DNA of 64,000 nucleotides, taken from Alphaproteobacteria bacterium (lineage in GTDB: Bacteria; Pseudomonadota; Alphaproteobacteria; Rhodobacterales; Rhodobacteraceae). The stretch spans positions 62,001 through 126,000 of the forward strand of contig JAUHWT010000002.1 in the NCBI GenBank assembly GCA_030427145.1, in the 5' to 3' direction. Positions 35,888 to 45,789 of the stretch are shown here, one piece after another (the stretch's first letter is position 1; each line of letters starts with the position of its first letter). A program made the position numbers and the translations under genes. The notes under the pieces are model-generated. The model was not told where the DNA came from. It did no database searches and saw nothing but the letters and a program-made list of their open reading frames with translations.

Positions 35888-36059
35888 TCCGGGGGAACGG
35901 TATGTGCCATCTGGCTCAAAACAGACGAAGGTCGGAATCCTGCCATGGCTGAGACGCCACGACAGCGGTACATATTCGGGCCCCCTGGTGGGGCCTCATG
36001 TTTTTGGGGCCACCGGAAGCCCGTGAAAGGTCGGGCGGAGTAAAGAATTGGAGAATGTA
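35888..36059 (+). promoter_or_regulatory. Structured leader of ilvBN with possible attenuator
   Basis: GGCCCC (35979-35984) can pair with GGGGCC (35990-35995), a stem followed by TCATGTTTTT as in a terminator, or instead with a second GGGGCC (36006-36011) that spans the T-run and would act as antiterminator. A GGTGG/CCACC alternative also exists. Two short frames are present: 35902-35952 (16 codons, good ribosome site) and 35945-36043 (32 codons, reading through the hairpin). Neither is rich in Ile, Val or Leu, unlike classical ilv attenuators. The rest of the 35660-36059 gap holds the promoter; 35660-35850 shows nothing I can name. Confidence 0.5.
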
Positions 36060-37814
36060 ATGACCCGTCGCATGACAGGAGCACAGATTGTCGTTCAGGC
36101 CCTCAAGGATCAGGGCGTGGACACCGTGTTTGGCTATCCGGGCGGCGCCGTGCTACCAATTTACGACGAAATTTTTAAACAGAACGACATCCGCCACATC
36201 CTGGTCCGCCACGAACAGGGTGCTACCCATGCGGCTGAGGGGTATGCCCGGTCCACCGGCAAACCCGGTGTTGTTCTGGTAACGTCCGGCCCTGGCGCGA
36301 CCAATGCGGTCACGGGCATGACCGATGCCCTGATGGATTCGATCCCGATGATCGTTCTGACCGGTCAGGTTCCGACTTTCATGATCGGAAACGACGCATT
36401 CCAGGAAGCGGACACGGTCGGCATCACCCGCCCCTGCACCAAGCACAACTGGCTGGTCAAGGATACCGATACGCTTGGCTCCACCATTCACCAGGCGTTT
36501 CACGTCGCCACCAATGGCCGGCCCGGACCGGTTCTGGTCGACATCCCCAAGGATGTTCAGTTCGCCAACGGCGAGTACACCAAGCCCGAGGACGCGCCGG
36601 TCGCCCATTACAGACCGGCCACGGCCGGTCACCCGGATGCCATCCTCGCGGCGGTCGAGGCTTTGGAAACCGCGAAACGCCCTGTGATTTACTCGGGCGG
36701 TGGCGTCATCAACTCCGGCCCCACGGCAACCGCAGCGCTGCGGGATCTCGTCAACGACACCAAATTCCCGATCACATCGACACTGATGGGACTGGGCGCC
36801 TATCCGGCCTCCGGCGATCACTGGCTGGGCATGCTCGGAATGCACGGCACCTACGAGGCCAACTGGGCCATGCATGACTGCGACTACATGCTCTGCATCG
36901 GCGCACGGTTCGACGACCGCATCACCGGCCGCACGGATGCCTTTTCGCCACGCAGCTTCAAGGTACACATCGACATCGACCCGTCCTCGATCAACAAGAA
37001 CATCCACGTGAATGTTCCGATCATCGGTGACGTGGCCTCGGTCCTGACCGATATGCTGAAGCTGTGGAAGGCCCGCGGCTCCAAAACCAATTCGGCGGAG
37101 GTTCAGCGCTGGTGGCAGACCATCGAGGTCTGGAAGGACCGGAAATGTCTGTCCTACAAAAACAGCAGCAGCGTCATCAAACCGCAGTATGCGCTGCAGC
37201 GTCTTGAGGCCCTGACTACCGGTCGCGACCGCTACATCACCACCGAGGTCGGCCAGCATCAGATGTGGGCCGCGCAGTACATGGGGTTTGATGAGCCGAA
37301 CCGCTGGATGACCTCCGGTGGCCTTGGCACCATGGGATACGGTTTCCCCGCATCCATTGGTGTACAGATCGCCCACCCGGAAGCACTTGTCATCAACGTC
37401 GCCGGTGAGGCCTCCTGGCTGATGAACATGCAGGAAATGGGCACGGCGATGCAGTACCGCCTGCCGGTCAAGCAGTTCATCCTCAACAATGAACGGCTTG
37501 GCATGGTGCGCCAGTGGCAGGAACTGCTTCATGGCGAGCGGTATTCCTCGTCCTGGTCGGAATCGCTGCCCGATTTCGTGAAACTGGCCGAGGCGTTCGG
37601 AGCCAAGGGCATCCAGTGCAGCGATCCGGCGAAGCTAGACGACGCTATTATCGAAATGCTGGAACATGACGGCCCGGTTCTGTTCGACTGCCTCGTCGAG
37701 AAGCACGAAAACTGCTTCCCGATGATCCCGAGCGGAAAGGCGCACAACGAAATGCTGCTGGGCGACGCGTCCACGTCGGATGCCATCGATTCCGATGGCG
37801 CGGTTCTGGTTTGA
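36060..37814 (+). CDS. ilvB: Acetolactate synthase large subunit
   Basis: 584 aa from ATG 36060, with GGAG six bases upstream. Makes acetolactate or acetohydroxybutyrate for Val, Leu and Ile. The thiamine-activating Glu52 is in RHEQGATHAAEGYA. FAD and TPP domains follow in the usual order. In the TPP motif the usual GD is replaced by GE (AGEASWLMN...FILNNE), a conservative change also common in related bacteria as far as I recall. The small-subunit gene follows after 13 bases. Confidence 0.96.
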   Translation: MTRRMTGAQIVVQALKDQGVDTVFGYPGGAVLPIYDEIFKQNDIRHILVRHEQGATHAAEGYARSTGKPGVVLVTSGPGATNAVTGMTDALMDSIPMIVLTGQVPTFMIGNDAFQEADTVGITRPCTKHNWLVKDTDTLGSTIHQAFHVATNGRPGPVLVDIPKDVQFANGEYTKPEDAPVAHYRPATAGHPDAILAAVEALETAKRPVIYSGGGVINSGPTATAALRDLVNDTKFPITSTLMGLGAYPASGDHWLGMLGMHGTYEANWAMHDCDYMLCIGARFDDRITGRTDAFSPRSFKVHIDIDPSSINKNIHVNVPIIGDVASVLTDMLKLWKARGSKTNSAEVQRWWQTIEVWKDRKCLSYKNSSSVIKPQYALQRLEALTTGRDRYITTEVGQHQMWAAQYMGFDEPNRWMTSGGLGTMGYGFPASIGVQIAHPEALVINVAGEASWLMNMQEMGTAMQYRLPVKQFILNNERLGMVRQWQELLHGERYSSSWSESLPDFVKLAEAFGAKGIQCSDPAKLDDAIIEMLEHDGPVLFDCLVEKHENCFPMIPSGKAHNEMLLGDASTSDAIDSDGAVLV

Positions 37815-37827
37815 CGGAGTAGATCCA

Positions 37828-38388
37828 ATGAACGCACTGGCCATTAAAAAAGGCTCCAGCCGCCACAGCGCCTATGACCTGCGAAACCCGCTGGGCGACC
37901 ACCAGGAAACCCACACGCTCGCCGTGATCGTGAACAACGAGTCCGGGGTTCTCGCCCGCGTCATTGGTCTTTTCTCCGGCCGGGGCTACAACATCGACAG
38001 CCTGACTGTGGCCGAGATCGACCACCGCGACCACCTTTCACGGATCACCGTGGTGACCACCGGAACCCCGGCGGTCATCGAACAGATCAAGGCGCAGCTT
38101 GGCCGCATGGTCCCGGTCCACGAGGTCCACGACCTCACTGTTGAGGGCCCCTCCGTTGAGCGCGAACTGGCGCTCATCAAGGTTCGCAGCCAGGGCGAAA
38201 AACGCGTTGAGGCCATGCGCACGTCCGAGGTGTTCCGCGCCAAAGTGGTCGACACGACGCTCGAGTCGTTTGTGTTTGAAATCACCGGCACACCGGAAAA
38301 GGTCGACGCTTTCGTGGCCCTGATGCGCCCCCTCGGCCTCATCGATGTGGCCCGCACCGGCGTCGCCGCCATATCCCGCGGCTTCTGA
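37828..38388 (+). CDS. ilvN: Acetolactate synthase small (regulatory) subunit
   Basis: 186 aa from ATG 37828, with GGAG upstream. The ACT domain is seen in LAVIVNNESGVLARVIGLFS and GYNIDSLTVAEIDH, followed by the second domain with RELALIKV. It binds valine and feeds back on IlvB. Operon partner of ilvB; a terminator follows. Confidence 0.95.
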   Translation: MNALAIKKGSSRHSAYDLRNPLGDHQETHTLAVIVNNESGVLARVIGLFSGRGYNIDSLTVAEIDHRDHLSRITVVTTGTPAVIEQIKAQLGRMVPVHEVHDLTVEGPSVERELALIKVRSQGEKRVEAMRTSEVFRAKVVDTTLESFVFEITGTPEKVDAFVALMRPLGLIDVARTGVAAISRGF

Positions 38389-38399
38389 ACCGCGTCAAC

Positions 38400-38422
38400 C
38401 GGCCCCGGAAACGGGGCCGTTT
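38400..38422 (+). terminator. Terminator of ilvBN
   Basis: Stem CGGCCCCG/CGGGGCCG (eight pairs) with a GAAA tetraloop, then TTT, 12 bases past the ilvN stop. Confidence 0.85.
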
Positions 38423-38438
38423 CCATAGCTTCACCGGC

Positions 38439-39017
38439 CTAACCGCCGAAGATCTCCCCCACTATCGCCCGCGCGTATCCCGCATCAAGGCTCCCGCCAT
38501 TGAGCAGCCGGTACCAGAAGGCCCCGTGAATGAATGCCGACAGCATTTCAGGATCCCGCGCCCGCGACAGTTCCCCCGGCTCCTGGGCCCGACGCAGCAG
38601 GTCCGTGACCATGCGTTCGCGCGGCAAAACGAATCCGGTATAAAAAGCCGCCCGAAATTCAGCGTCCCTCTGCGCCGCCGCGATCAGGGCCCGCAGGGTG
38701 TCGCCATCCGTTTCCAGATGGGTAAACACCCCAATCAGAAACGCCTCCAGTTGATCACGACAGGTGCGGTCGTCATCTGAAATCGGCTCCGCCGCATATC
38801 GGCCCGTCTCATCAAATACCGCTTCCAAAACGAGATCGGCCTTGGTGTTCCAGCGGTTATAGAGCGTTTGCCGCGCGACGCCGGCAGTCCGGATAATGTC
38901 GGCGATTGAGACCTTCTCATAACCTTTCTCCCGGATCAGGCTCAGGGCGGCGGCCTTCAACGCCGTTCCCGCCTCAGCACTCGTTGGCCGCCCGACCGGC
39001 CTTTTTTTCTCGTTCAT
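38439..39017 (-). CDS. TetR-family repressor of adjacent MFS exporter
   Basis: 192 aa. The N-terminal helix-turn-helix reads KVSIADIIRTAGVARQTLYNRW (cut here to its core positions, about 36-57), and the remainder is the helical ligand-binding/dimer domain. It is divergent from the Bcr/CflA exporter gene and probably represses it. Nested inverted repeats lie in the gap. Confidence 0.9.
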   Translation of the reverse strand: MNEKKRPVGRPTSAEAGTALKAAALSLIREKGYEKVSIADIIRTAGVARQTLYNRWNTKADLVLEAVFDETGRYAAEPISDDDRTCRDQLEAFLIGVFTHLETDGDTLRALIAAAQRDAEFRAAFYTGFVLPRERMVTDLLRRAQEPGELSRARDPEMLSAFIHGAFWYRLLNGGSLDAGYARAIVGEIFGG

Positions 39018-39054
39018 ACCCGCATCCTCCCGCGCCTGGCGTACCCGATCACAA

Positions 39055-39100
39055 TTAATAGACTTGCGTCCATAAACGCAAATAAACTACAGTCCATTAA
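39055..39100. promoter_or_regulatory. Nested inverted repeats, candidate TetR operator
   Basis: TTGCGT-N6-ACGCAA (39064-39081) is an 18-base palindrome, inside a wider pair TTAATnGACT (39055) and AGTCnATTAA (39091-39100). The divergent tetR/MFS gap of 106 bases is the expected place for such a site. Confidence 0.5.
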
Positions 39101-39123
39101 ATCACATAACCACCGGAGTCACC

Positions 39124-40344
39124 ATGACCCAAACATCCCTGTCGCCCGTCCGAGCGGGCGCCATAACGGCCGTTCTCGGACTTCTGTCCCTGTTCCCGCC
39201 ACTCGCAACCGACATGTATCTCGCGGGCATCGGCGACCTCGCTGTTGCGTTCAAAGCGTCGCACACGGCGGCGGAACTCTCCCTGTCCCTTTTCTTCCTC
39301 GGCCTCTGCGCGGGGCAGTTGCTGATCGGTCCACTGACCGACGGGTTCGGACGCAAAGTTCCGCTGCTGGCCGGAACCGTTCTCTTTGTGCTGACCTCGA
39401 TCATCCTACCGCTTGTGGATGATATCGCGGTTTTCAACGCACTCCGTTTTCTCCAGGCAATCGGCGCCAGCGCGGGCATGGTCGTCGGGCGTGCCATCGT
39501 TCGCGACCTCTATCACGGCCGTCGGGCGGCACAGGTCATGACCGTTCTTGTAATGCTGTTGACCATCGGCCCCGTGGTCTCCCCAACACTGGGCGGCCTT
39601 CTCCTGGAGGCCTTCGGCTGGCAGTCCATTTTCGCGACCATGGCGACGATTGGGGCCGTAGCACTTATCCTGTCACTGCTCATTCTGCCAGAAACTCTGC
39701 CGACATCGAAACGAACAAGGCAACCGTTTGCCAGTGGCATCAGAACCGCTACGTCACTTTTGTCGCAGAAGGGCTTTCTCCTCATGGCCCTCGTCGCAGC
39801 CCTGTCTCAGGGCGGCATGTTCGCGTTCATCACCGGCTCCTCAGGCGTTTTCCAGGGCGTCTACGGGCTTTCGACTCACGGTTTCGGCCTGATGTTCGCG
39901 CTGATTGCCGCGGCCCTGATCGTGTTTGGCCGCATCAACACGGTCCTGTTGCGCCGGTTCAGCCCGTCGCAAATTCTCAGATGCGGCCTGCCCGCCTTCG
40001 TATTGTTTGCGGCCGTCCTGACACTGACAAGCGGCACTGACAATGTCTGGATCCTGGCTTTTCCGCTCTGGTTGACGGTCGGCATGGTCGGGCTGCTCTC
40101 GGCCAACGCCATGGCGATGACCATGGAACTCGCGGAAAACGGCGCGGGCATGGGCTCGGCGCTTCTGGGTGCGATTCAGTTTGCGGTGGCCTTCACGGTC
40201 TCATTCTGCGTGGCGCTCGGTGGCACGGCGACGGCTCTACCCATGTGTCTTGGCCTTCTCATTCCCGCTTTACTTGCGACCGCTCTCTACTTCGTTGGAG
40301 ACCGAACTGCAACGAACGTCACACCACATCAGAAAGCCGCCTGA
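39124..40344 (+). CDS. Bcr/CflA-type MFS drug exporter
   Basis: 406 aa with twelve hydrophobic helices. The family start LFPPLATDMYLAGI and the antiporter motif QAIGASAGMVVGRAIVRDLY are clear. It likely pumps out hydrophobic drugs such as bicyclomycin or chloramphenicol; the substrate is not known. Divergent from and probably controlled by the TetR gene. Confidence 0.9.
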   Translation: MTQTSLSPVRAGAITAVLGLLSLFPPLATDMYLAGIGDLAVAFKASHTAAELSLSLFFLGLCAGQLLIGPLTDGFGRKVPLLAGTVLFVLTSIILPLVDDIAVFNALRFLQAIGASAGMVVGRAIVRDLYHGRRAAQVMTVLVMLLTIGPVVSPTLGGLLLEAFGWQSIFATMATIGAVALILSLLILPETLPTSKRTRQPFASGIRTATSLLSQKGFLLMALVAALSQGGMFAFITGSSGVFQGVYGLSTHGFGLMFALIAAALIVFGRINTVLLRRFSPSQILRCGLPAFVLFAAVLTLTSGTDNVWILAFPLWLTVGMVGLLSANAMAMTMELAENGAGMGSALLGAIQFAVAFTVSFCVALGGTATALPMCLGLLIPALLATALYFVGDRTATNVTPHQKAA

Positions 40345-40424
40345 ACGCGAGGTGAACGGCGTTCCCACGCAGTCGTGACCGTGGGGCGCTGGACACCAAA
40401 TGCCACCAAAGCCAATCATCAGAC

Positions 40425-41402
40425 ATGACCAACCGTCGTGCCTTTCTGCTATCCGCCAGCGCAGCTTTCGCCGCGCCGGCACTCCTGTCCGCGCAGTCCA
40501 GCGACCTTGCCACAACCATTGGAGGACTGCCGCAGCTCCATTCACTACAGGTACAGCGTGGCGATACCGTGGTTTTTGCTTCGGCGCCGCGTGGACCCGG
40601 GCTCGACCGGCCAGCCAATATCAAATCCTGCTCCAAAAGCGTCGTTGCGCTTCTGCTTGGGTCCGCAATCGACCGGGGCGAAATCCCGTCAGTGTCCGCC
40701 ACCATCGGCGAGGTTGCCCCATCAATCCTGCCACGAAACGCAACACCCGGAGCAGACGCCATCACCATGGAGAATCTGGTCTCGCTTCGCGCCGGGCTGG
40801 AACGCACTTCCGGTCCAAATTACGGCCAGTGGGTCAGTTCCTCCAACTGGCTCGCGGACGCATTGAGCCGGCCAATGGTGGCGACACCCGGCGGCCAAAT
40901 GCTCTATTCCACCGGCTCCACGCACATCCTCGGGGCGGCCCTTGCCGAGGCAACGGACCAAAGCCTGCTTGACCTTGCCCGCAACCGCCTCGGCCGACCG
41001 CTCGACATCGACATCCCGCCTTGGACCCGCGATCCGCAGGGCTACTACATGGGCGGAAACGAGATGGCCCTCACACCGCGGGCCATGCTGAAAATCGCGG
41101 TTCTGATGCGGGACAGTGGCCGGTACGATGGTCAACAGATCATTCCGCAAAGCTGGATCGAGGCATCGACCCGCCCCCATACCCGCTCACCCTGGTCCGG
41201 GCTGTCCTATGGCTACGGCTGGTTTCTCTCGCGTTCGGGATACATTCTCGGCCGCGGCTATGGTGGCCAGATCATTGCAGCCCACCCGGGCCGCGATCTC
41301 GCCGTGGCCATCACCTCGGACCCCACGCAACCGGCCCGGTCCGGAGGCTTTTTTGGCGAGCTAATGCGCCTCCTTGAAGGCCCGGTTCTCGCGAGCGCAT
41401 AA
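40425..41402 (+). CDS. Serine hydrolase of the beta-lactamase class C / PBP4-like family
   Basis: 325 aa with an RR-type signal peptide ([23 protein letters not shown]). The SxxK nucleophile motif is SCSKSV near residue 70, the second motif is YSTGS (Tyr as base), and the C-terminal third has GRGYGGQ in place of KTG. The fold is that of EstB-like esterases or class C lactamases. The twin arginine suggests Tat export. The substrate is unknown. Confidence 0.82.
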   Translation: MTNRRAFLLSASAAFAAPALLSAQSSDLATTIGGLPQLHSLQVQRGDTVVFASAPRGPGLDRPANIKSCSKSVVALLLGSAIDRGEIPSVSATIGEVAPSILPRNATPGADAITMENLVSLRAGLERTSGPNYGQWVSSSNWLADALSRPMVATPGGQMLYSTGSTHILGAALAEATDQSLLDLARNRLGRPLDIDIPPWTRDPQGYYMGGNEMALTPRAMLKIAVLMRDSGRYDGQQIIPQSWIEASTRPHTRSPWSGLSYGYGWFLSRSGYILGRGYGGQIIAAHPGRDLAVAITSDPTQPARSGGFFGELMRLLEGPVLASA

Positions 41403-41494
41403 GCCCCAAATCCCTGGGAATTTGCGTCGACACGTCCCCGGTGGAAAGATACGGTTTCGGCATCCACTCTCATCGCAACGCAGGGAAGCTCCAA

Positions 41495-43204
41495 ATGACG
41501 CAAACGCCCCTCTCGTCACTCATTTCCCAGGGCCGCGGCGCCGTTCCCGCCGATATCGTTCTGCGCGGGGGACGTGTGTTCGACCTCGTGACCGGCGGCT
41601 ATCTTGAGGGCGACGTGGCAATCTGCGGCGACACGATCGTGGGAACCTGCGGTGACTACGAGGGCCGAACAATTGTCGACGTAAGCGGCAAAACCCTCGT
41701 GCCAGGCTTTATCGACACACACCTGCATATCGAAAGCTCACTTGTCACGCCCGTCGAATTTGACCGCTGTGTCAGCCCACATGGCGTGACCACCGCCATC
41801 TGCGACCCCCATGAGATCGCCAATGTCGTCGGCGTCGCCGGCATCGAATATTTCCTCGCCGCCGCCTCCCGCACCGTGATGGACATCCGCGTGCAGCTCT
41901 CAAGCTGCGTGCCATCGACAGCGATGGAAACCGCCGGGGCGGAAATCCCCGCCGAGGACCTCGTACCGCTCATGTACCACCCGAAAGTCATCGGTCTCGC
42001 GGAATTCATGAACTTTCCCGGCGTCCTCCACCAGGATCCCGGATGCATGGCCAAACTGGAGGCGTTCCGCGGCAGACATATCGACGGCCACGCGCCACAG
42101 CTCCGGGGCCGCGACCTCAACGGCTACATCTCCGCCGGCATCCGCACCGAACACGAGGCCACCACGGCAGAGGAGGCGCTGGAAAAACTGCGCAAGGGCA
42201 TGCGCGTCCTGATCCGCGAGGGCTCCGTCTCCAAGGACCTCAACGCCCTGACCCCAATCATTACCGAGACCAACTCGCCCTATATCGCCTTCTGCACCGA
42301 CGACCGAAACCCGCTCGACATCGGTGAGCACGGCCATCTTGACTACATGATCCGCACGGCTATTGCCGCCGGCGCGTCACCGCTCGCGGTTTATCGAGCC
42401 GCCAGCATCTCGGCCGCGGAGGCTTTCGGGCTGAAGGACCGTGGCCTGATCGCCCCCGGCAAACGGGCCGATATTGTCGTGCTGGACAGCCTTGAGGAGT
42501 GCAGGCCGTCGATGGTCTTCAGTGGCGGTCAGGAAATCAACGACGCCGCGTTTGCTGACCGGGAACACATCGAACCCGTGGGTCGCCACAGCGTGAAGGC
42601 CAGCAAGGTTACCGCCAAAAGCTTCGAGTACCGCGCCAACTCACCCAGGACCGACATCATCGGAATTGTACCGGGCTGGATCATCACCGAACACCTGGTC
42701 GAGGATATCGAGCCAACAAACGGTCAGATCCTGCCCGACCCCGCGCGCGATCTCGCTAAAATCTCAATCGTCGAACGCCACGGACGCAACGGCAACATCG
42801 CCACCGGCTTTGTCCGGGGCTTCAGCATGAGATCCGGCGCCATCGCCTCCACCGTCTGCCACGACCACCACAACATCGCCGTGGTTGGCATGGACCATGA
42901 GGACATGGCCATCGCGGTCAACCGCCTGACCGAAATTGAAGGCGGGTTCGTGGTCGTGAGGGACGGCAAGGTCCAGGCCGAACTCGCGCTCCCCATTGCC
43001 GGGCTGATGAGCCTCGAGCCCTTCGAGGAGGTTCGGACGCGACTGGAAGCTTTACGTGCATCCGCTCGCGATCTGGGCGTGGAACTGGAAGAACCGTTCC
43101 TGCAACTCGCCTTCCTTGCCCTGCCGGTCATTCCCCACCTAAAGATCACCGATCACGGCATGGTGGACGTGGACCGGTTCGAGGTCATCGGTCACACGGA
43201 CTGA
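41495..43204 (+). CDS. ade: Adenine deaminase
   Basis: 569 aa from ATG 41495, 93 bases after the hydrolase gene (the frame opens at 41441). Amidohydrolase-type metal sites are visible: [14 protein letters not shown] and CDPHEIANV, and the C-terminal domain has the [24 protein letters not shown] block typical of the Ade family. Converts adenine to hypoxanthine. It is convergent with the SGNH gene, six bases apart. Confidence 0.95.
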   Translation: MTQTPLSSLISQGRGAVPADIVLRGGRVFDLVTGGYLEGDVAICGDTIVGTCGDYEGRTIVDVSGKTLVPGFIDTHLHIESSLVTPVEFDRCVSPHGVTTAICDPHEIANVVGVAGIEYFLAAASRTVMDIRVQLSSCVPSTAMETAGAEIPAEDLVPLMYHPKVIGLAEFMNFPGVLHQDPGCMAKLEAFRGRHIDGHAPQLRGRDLNGYISAGIRTEHEATTAEEALEKLRKGMRVLIREGSVSKDLNALTPIITETNSPYIAFCTDDRNPLDIGEHGHLDYMIRTAIAAGASPLAVYRAASISAAEAFGLKDRGLIAPGKRADIVVLDSLEECRPSMVFSGGQEINDAAFADREHIEPVGRHSVKASKVTAKSFEYRANSPRTDIIGIVPGWIITEHLVEDIEPTNGQILPDPARDLAKISIVERHGRNGNIATGFVRGFSMRSGAIASTVCHDHHNIAVVGMDHEDMAIAVNRLTEIEGGFVVVRDGKVQAELALPIAGLMSLEPFEEVRTRLEALRASARDLGVELEEPFLQLAFLALPVIPHLKITDHGMVDVDRFEVIGHTD

Positions 43205-43210
43205 AGGGAA

Positions 43211-44167
43211 TTAAACCGGGCGCTTCCTCGCGGCCAGCAGCAGCGCCCCAAATCCGGCCAGCACAAATGCTAAAGACGGTGGCAGCGGAACCGGCGCGAT
43301 CTGCTCCTGCACAAGGCCCGCGACCGTTTCATGACCCACATTGTTGGGGTGGACGCCGTCATAGAACAGAAGCGTTTTCGCCTCATCCGCCGAGCAGATC
43401 CGAACATCCGGGATAACGCAGGGAATGGTCGTGGAGGCCAAACCGAAGGCCGACGGGTCCTCATTGAACCTGTCAAAAACCGCCTGCGTATCGAATTTCA
43501 GCACATTGAAACCGCCATCGCGCAGGTTACTGATCCCCGCGTCCAGAGTGGCATTGAACGTGTCCGAAAACAGCGATGCCTGGGCCGACAGCGCGGCATT
43601 GGAGCCGTAAGCTGGCGTCATGCCAAGATCGGGAAGACTGAAAAACGCCAGATCCCGCACACCGGTCCCGGCGGAAAACGCACCCAGCGACCCGATGGTG
43701 GTATTGGCCGCATTGACCGCGGTGGCCGTCACGTCTTTGTTCGTCCCCAACCCAACGATGTCAAAGCCGTCATTGGCTCCGACGAATGTCATCAGCATCG
43801 GCCTCGAGCCGAACTGCTCCGGTGTCGTCGCCGAAGCCATGCCAAGCTGCATTTCCAGGTCGGGCACCGCGTCATCATTGGTCACCGCATTCGCACCACC
43901 GAAGGCGTAGTTGCGCGCGTGAAGCTCGGCACCGGTGAAACTGCGTGTTACCGGCTCGGCCCAGACCTCGAGATTGGTGAACCGCCCATTGGGATACGGC
44001 GGGTTGGCCGGAACAGCGCCACCGGTGGCGGCAAACAGGTTTCCAGGATCGCTGAGACTGTCGCCAAAAATCGACAGCGATGTGTAGTGGTTCAGAACCA
44101 CCGCGTGCGCGCTGGTCGCCGCGAAAATAGCTGCGGCGCTCAGAACACCAAGGACTGTTTTCCCCAT
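43211..44167 (-). CDS. SGNH/GDSL hydrolase with VPLPA-CTERM-like sorting tail
   Basis: 318 aa. A signal peptide (1-22) precedes SIFGDSLSDPGN (GDSL block I). The GANDG block and the DGVHPNNVGH block with the Asp/His pair complete the catalytic set. The C-terminus is VPLPPSLAFVLAGFGALLLAARKRPV in pattern: a VPLP motif, a hydrophobic helix, then a basic end. This is the PEP-CTERM-type (VPLPA) sorting signal, recognised by an exosortase. No exosortase gene is in this window. The likely activity is esterase/lipase at the cell surface. Confidence 0.85.
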   Translation of the reverse strand: MGKTVLGVLSAAAIFAATSAHAVVLNHYTSLSIFGDSLSDPGNLFAATGGAVPANPPYPNGRFTNLEVWAEPVTRSFTGAELHARNYAFGGANAVTNDDAVPDLEMQLGMASATTPEQFGSRPMLMTFVGANDGFDIVGLGTNKDVTATAVNAANTTIGSLGAFSAGTGVRDLAFFSLPDLGMTPAYGSNAALSAQASLFSDTFNATLDAGISNLRDGGFNVLKFDTQAVFDRFNEDPSAFGLASTTIPCVIPDVRICSADEAKTLLFYDGVHPNNVGHETVAGLVQEQIAPVPLPPSLAFVLAGFGALLLAARKRPV

Positions 44168-44314
44168 GGTTCCCCTCCCCTGGAAATCCGGTGCAAACTG
44201 TCTGCTAAATCCGAGTGTGCCCGGAAACCGACCATCCGCAAAACGGTTTTCACTTGAGGGAGGATTAATTCATGCACTGTGGCGCGGCTGCCAGGGGAGC
44301 CGCACCATGCAGCC

Positions 44315-45040
44315 TCAAAGCCCGCGCCTGCGCGCAACCACCCGCGCTTCTTCGCGGTTTTCAAGCCAAAGACCGGCAATCAGACCGACGATAAAGCCGC
44401 CCAGATGCGTCTCCCACGCCAGTCCACCGGCCAAAGCGAAAAAGAACACCACGTTCAACCCGGCCAAAACCAACACCCGCGTCATAACCGGACGTGTAGA
44501 TAGCCGCGCCCGCGCATGCCTGCGCCAGTCCCAGACAATCCAGACGCCAAGGAATGTAAACACCACCCCCGATGTCCCGATCATAGGTGCGGGAGAGGCC
44601 GACAACAGACCGAACATGGCACCGCCACCGATGGCACCCAGGAAAAACAGCGGCAGGATCACACCGCTACCGTATCGATCAGACACAAACCGGCCCATCG
44701 CCAGCAGAACCGCCATGTTCATCGCCATGTGTAAAAATCCGCCGTGCAGCACCGCATGACTGATGAACATCGACCAGGGCTGTGCCGCAAAGATCGGCTC
44801 CACCCCACGCAACAGAGGCGACCAGAACGCACCGGTATTGAACACGGCCAACCGCAGACCCCGTCCAAAGAGAAGGCCCTCATCGGACATGGTCAGAATG
44901 ATCTCGATAATTGCAATCAGTCCCACAAGCCCCGTCAGGGTCCGGGGAAGCGGCACGAAATCTCGGTTACCTGGCAGGGGCTGTCTCAATCGAATATGTC
45001 TCAGGAACTGTCGGCTCGAAGGGTCATGATAAACCACCAT
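44315..45040 (-). CDS. Rhomboid-family intramembrane serine protease
   Basis: 241 aa with six helices. The catalytic Ser lies in IGTSGVVFTFLG (GxSG), and the catalytic His in THLGGFIVGLIAG. The HAVLHGGFLHMAMNM loop, typical of helix 2, is intact. Cleaves transmembrane substrates in the bilayer. The basic N-terminal 30 residues are cytoplasmic. Confidence 0.9.
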   Translation of the reverse strand: MVVYHDPSSRQFLRHIRLRQPLPGNRDFVPLPRTLTGLVGLIAIIEIILTMSDEGLLFGRGLRLAVFNTGAFWSPLLRGVEPIFAAQPWSMFISHAVLHGGFLHMAMNMAVLLAMGRFVSDRYGSGVILPLFFLGAIGGGAMFGLLSASPAPMIGTSGVVFTFLGVWIVWDWRRHARARLSTRPVMTRVLVLAGLNVVFFFALAGGLAWETHLGGFIVGLIAGLWLENREEARVVARRRGL

Positions 45041-45226
45041 CGCCGTGGTGTCGGATTACTAAGTCTTTTTAACATCTAGCGTTGCGTCGCCACCGGTTCA
45101 ATGGCGTTGGCCAGTATGGCACCGGAGTGTGAACCAGGACTTACCTGAAATCCGCGGCGATGGACACTCGCGGCGCACCAGGCCAGGATGCCCCGAAACA
45201 CCCCAGGCCCAGGAACCGAAAAGATC

Positions 45227-45613
45227 ATGCAGGAAGACCGCGCCCCCTCGCTGAACGTGTATGGCGACCCGCTGAAACCCTGCGGCTTCGACCCGAAAAC
45301 CGGCTATTTCCGCGATGGGTGTTGCAATACCGGCCCGATGGACCGCGGCAAACACGTCGTCTGTGTCCGCGTGACTGAGGAATTTCTGATCTATTCCCGG
45401 TTGCGTGGCAACGATCTGATCACGCCACGACCGGAATACGGCTTCACCGGGTTGCGCGAGGGCGACAGGTGGTGTCTCTGCGCGGAACGCTGGCTTGAGG
45501 CGGCCGACTTCGGTACCGCGCCGAAGGTAATTCTCGCCAGTACGCATCAATCCGCCCTCTCCGTGATACCGATGGAACTGCTGGAAGAACACGCTCTGAC
45601 CCCCGTCCGGTAA
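45227..45613 (+). CDS. DUF2237 family protein
   Basis: 128 aa from ATG 45227 (ATG 45188 is an alternative, adding 13 residues). The family blocks are seen: LNVYGDPLKPCG, TGYFRDGCCNTG, and VCVRVTEEFLIYSRLRGNDL. Cys residues are conserved in the family. The function is unknown. Weak ribosome sites make the start uncertain. Confidence 0.85.
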   Translation: MQEDRAPSLNVYGDPLKPCGFDPKTGYFRDGCCNTGPMDRGKHVVCVRVTEEFLIYSRLRGNDLITPRPEYGFTGLREGDRWCLCAERWLEAADFGTAPKVILASTHQSALSVIPMELLEEHALTPVR

Positions 45614-45701
45614 CCGCAGCGCAGCGTGCGTCAGTCGTTAACCACAAAATATCAAACAAAAACTTATCGGATTTCCCTGCCGCACTGCAAAAAACGCATG
45701 G

Positions 45702-45720
45702 CGGAGTTGCGGGAACTCCG
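45702..45720. repeat. Hairpin upstream of DUF1127 gene
   Basis: CGGAGTT-GCGGG-AACTCCG, a seven-base perfect stem 70 bases before the DUF1127 ATG. It could end the DUF2237 transcript (no T-run) or be an operator. The rest of the 176-base gap has no other clear element. Confidence 0.35.
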
Positions 45721-45789
45721 GATTGTGCGACGCAACATTGAGGTCCATATTACACTCAACAGGAGTTTTGAGAGTAAGGAGTTTACCCC

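Noticed and set aside
36153-37532. 459-aa open frame antisense to ilvB
   Set aside because: Overlaps the well-defined ilvB; no protein family features; a shadow of GC-rich third positions.
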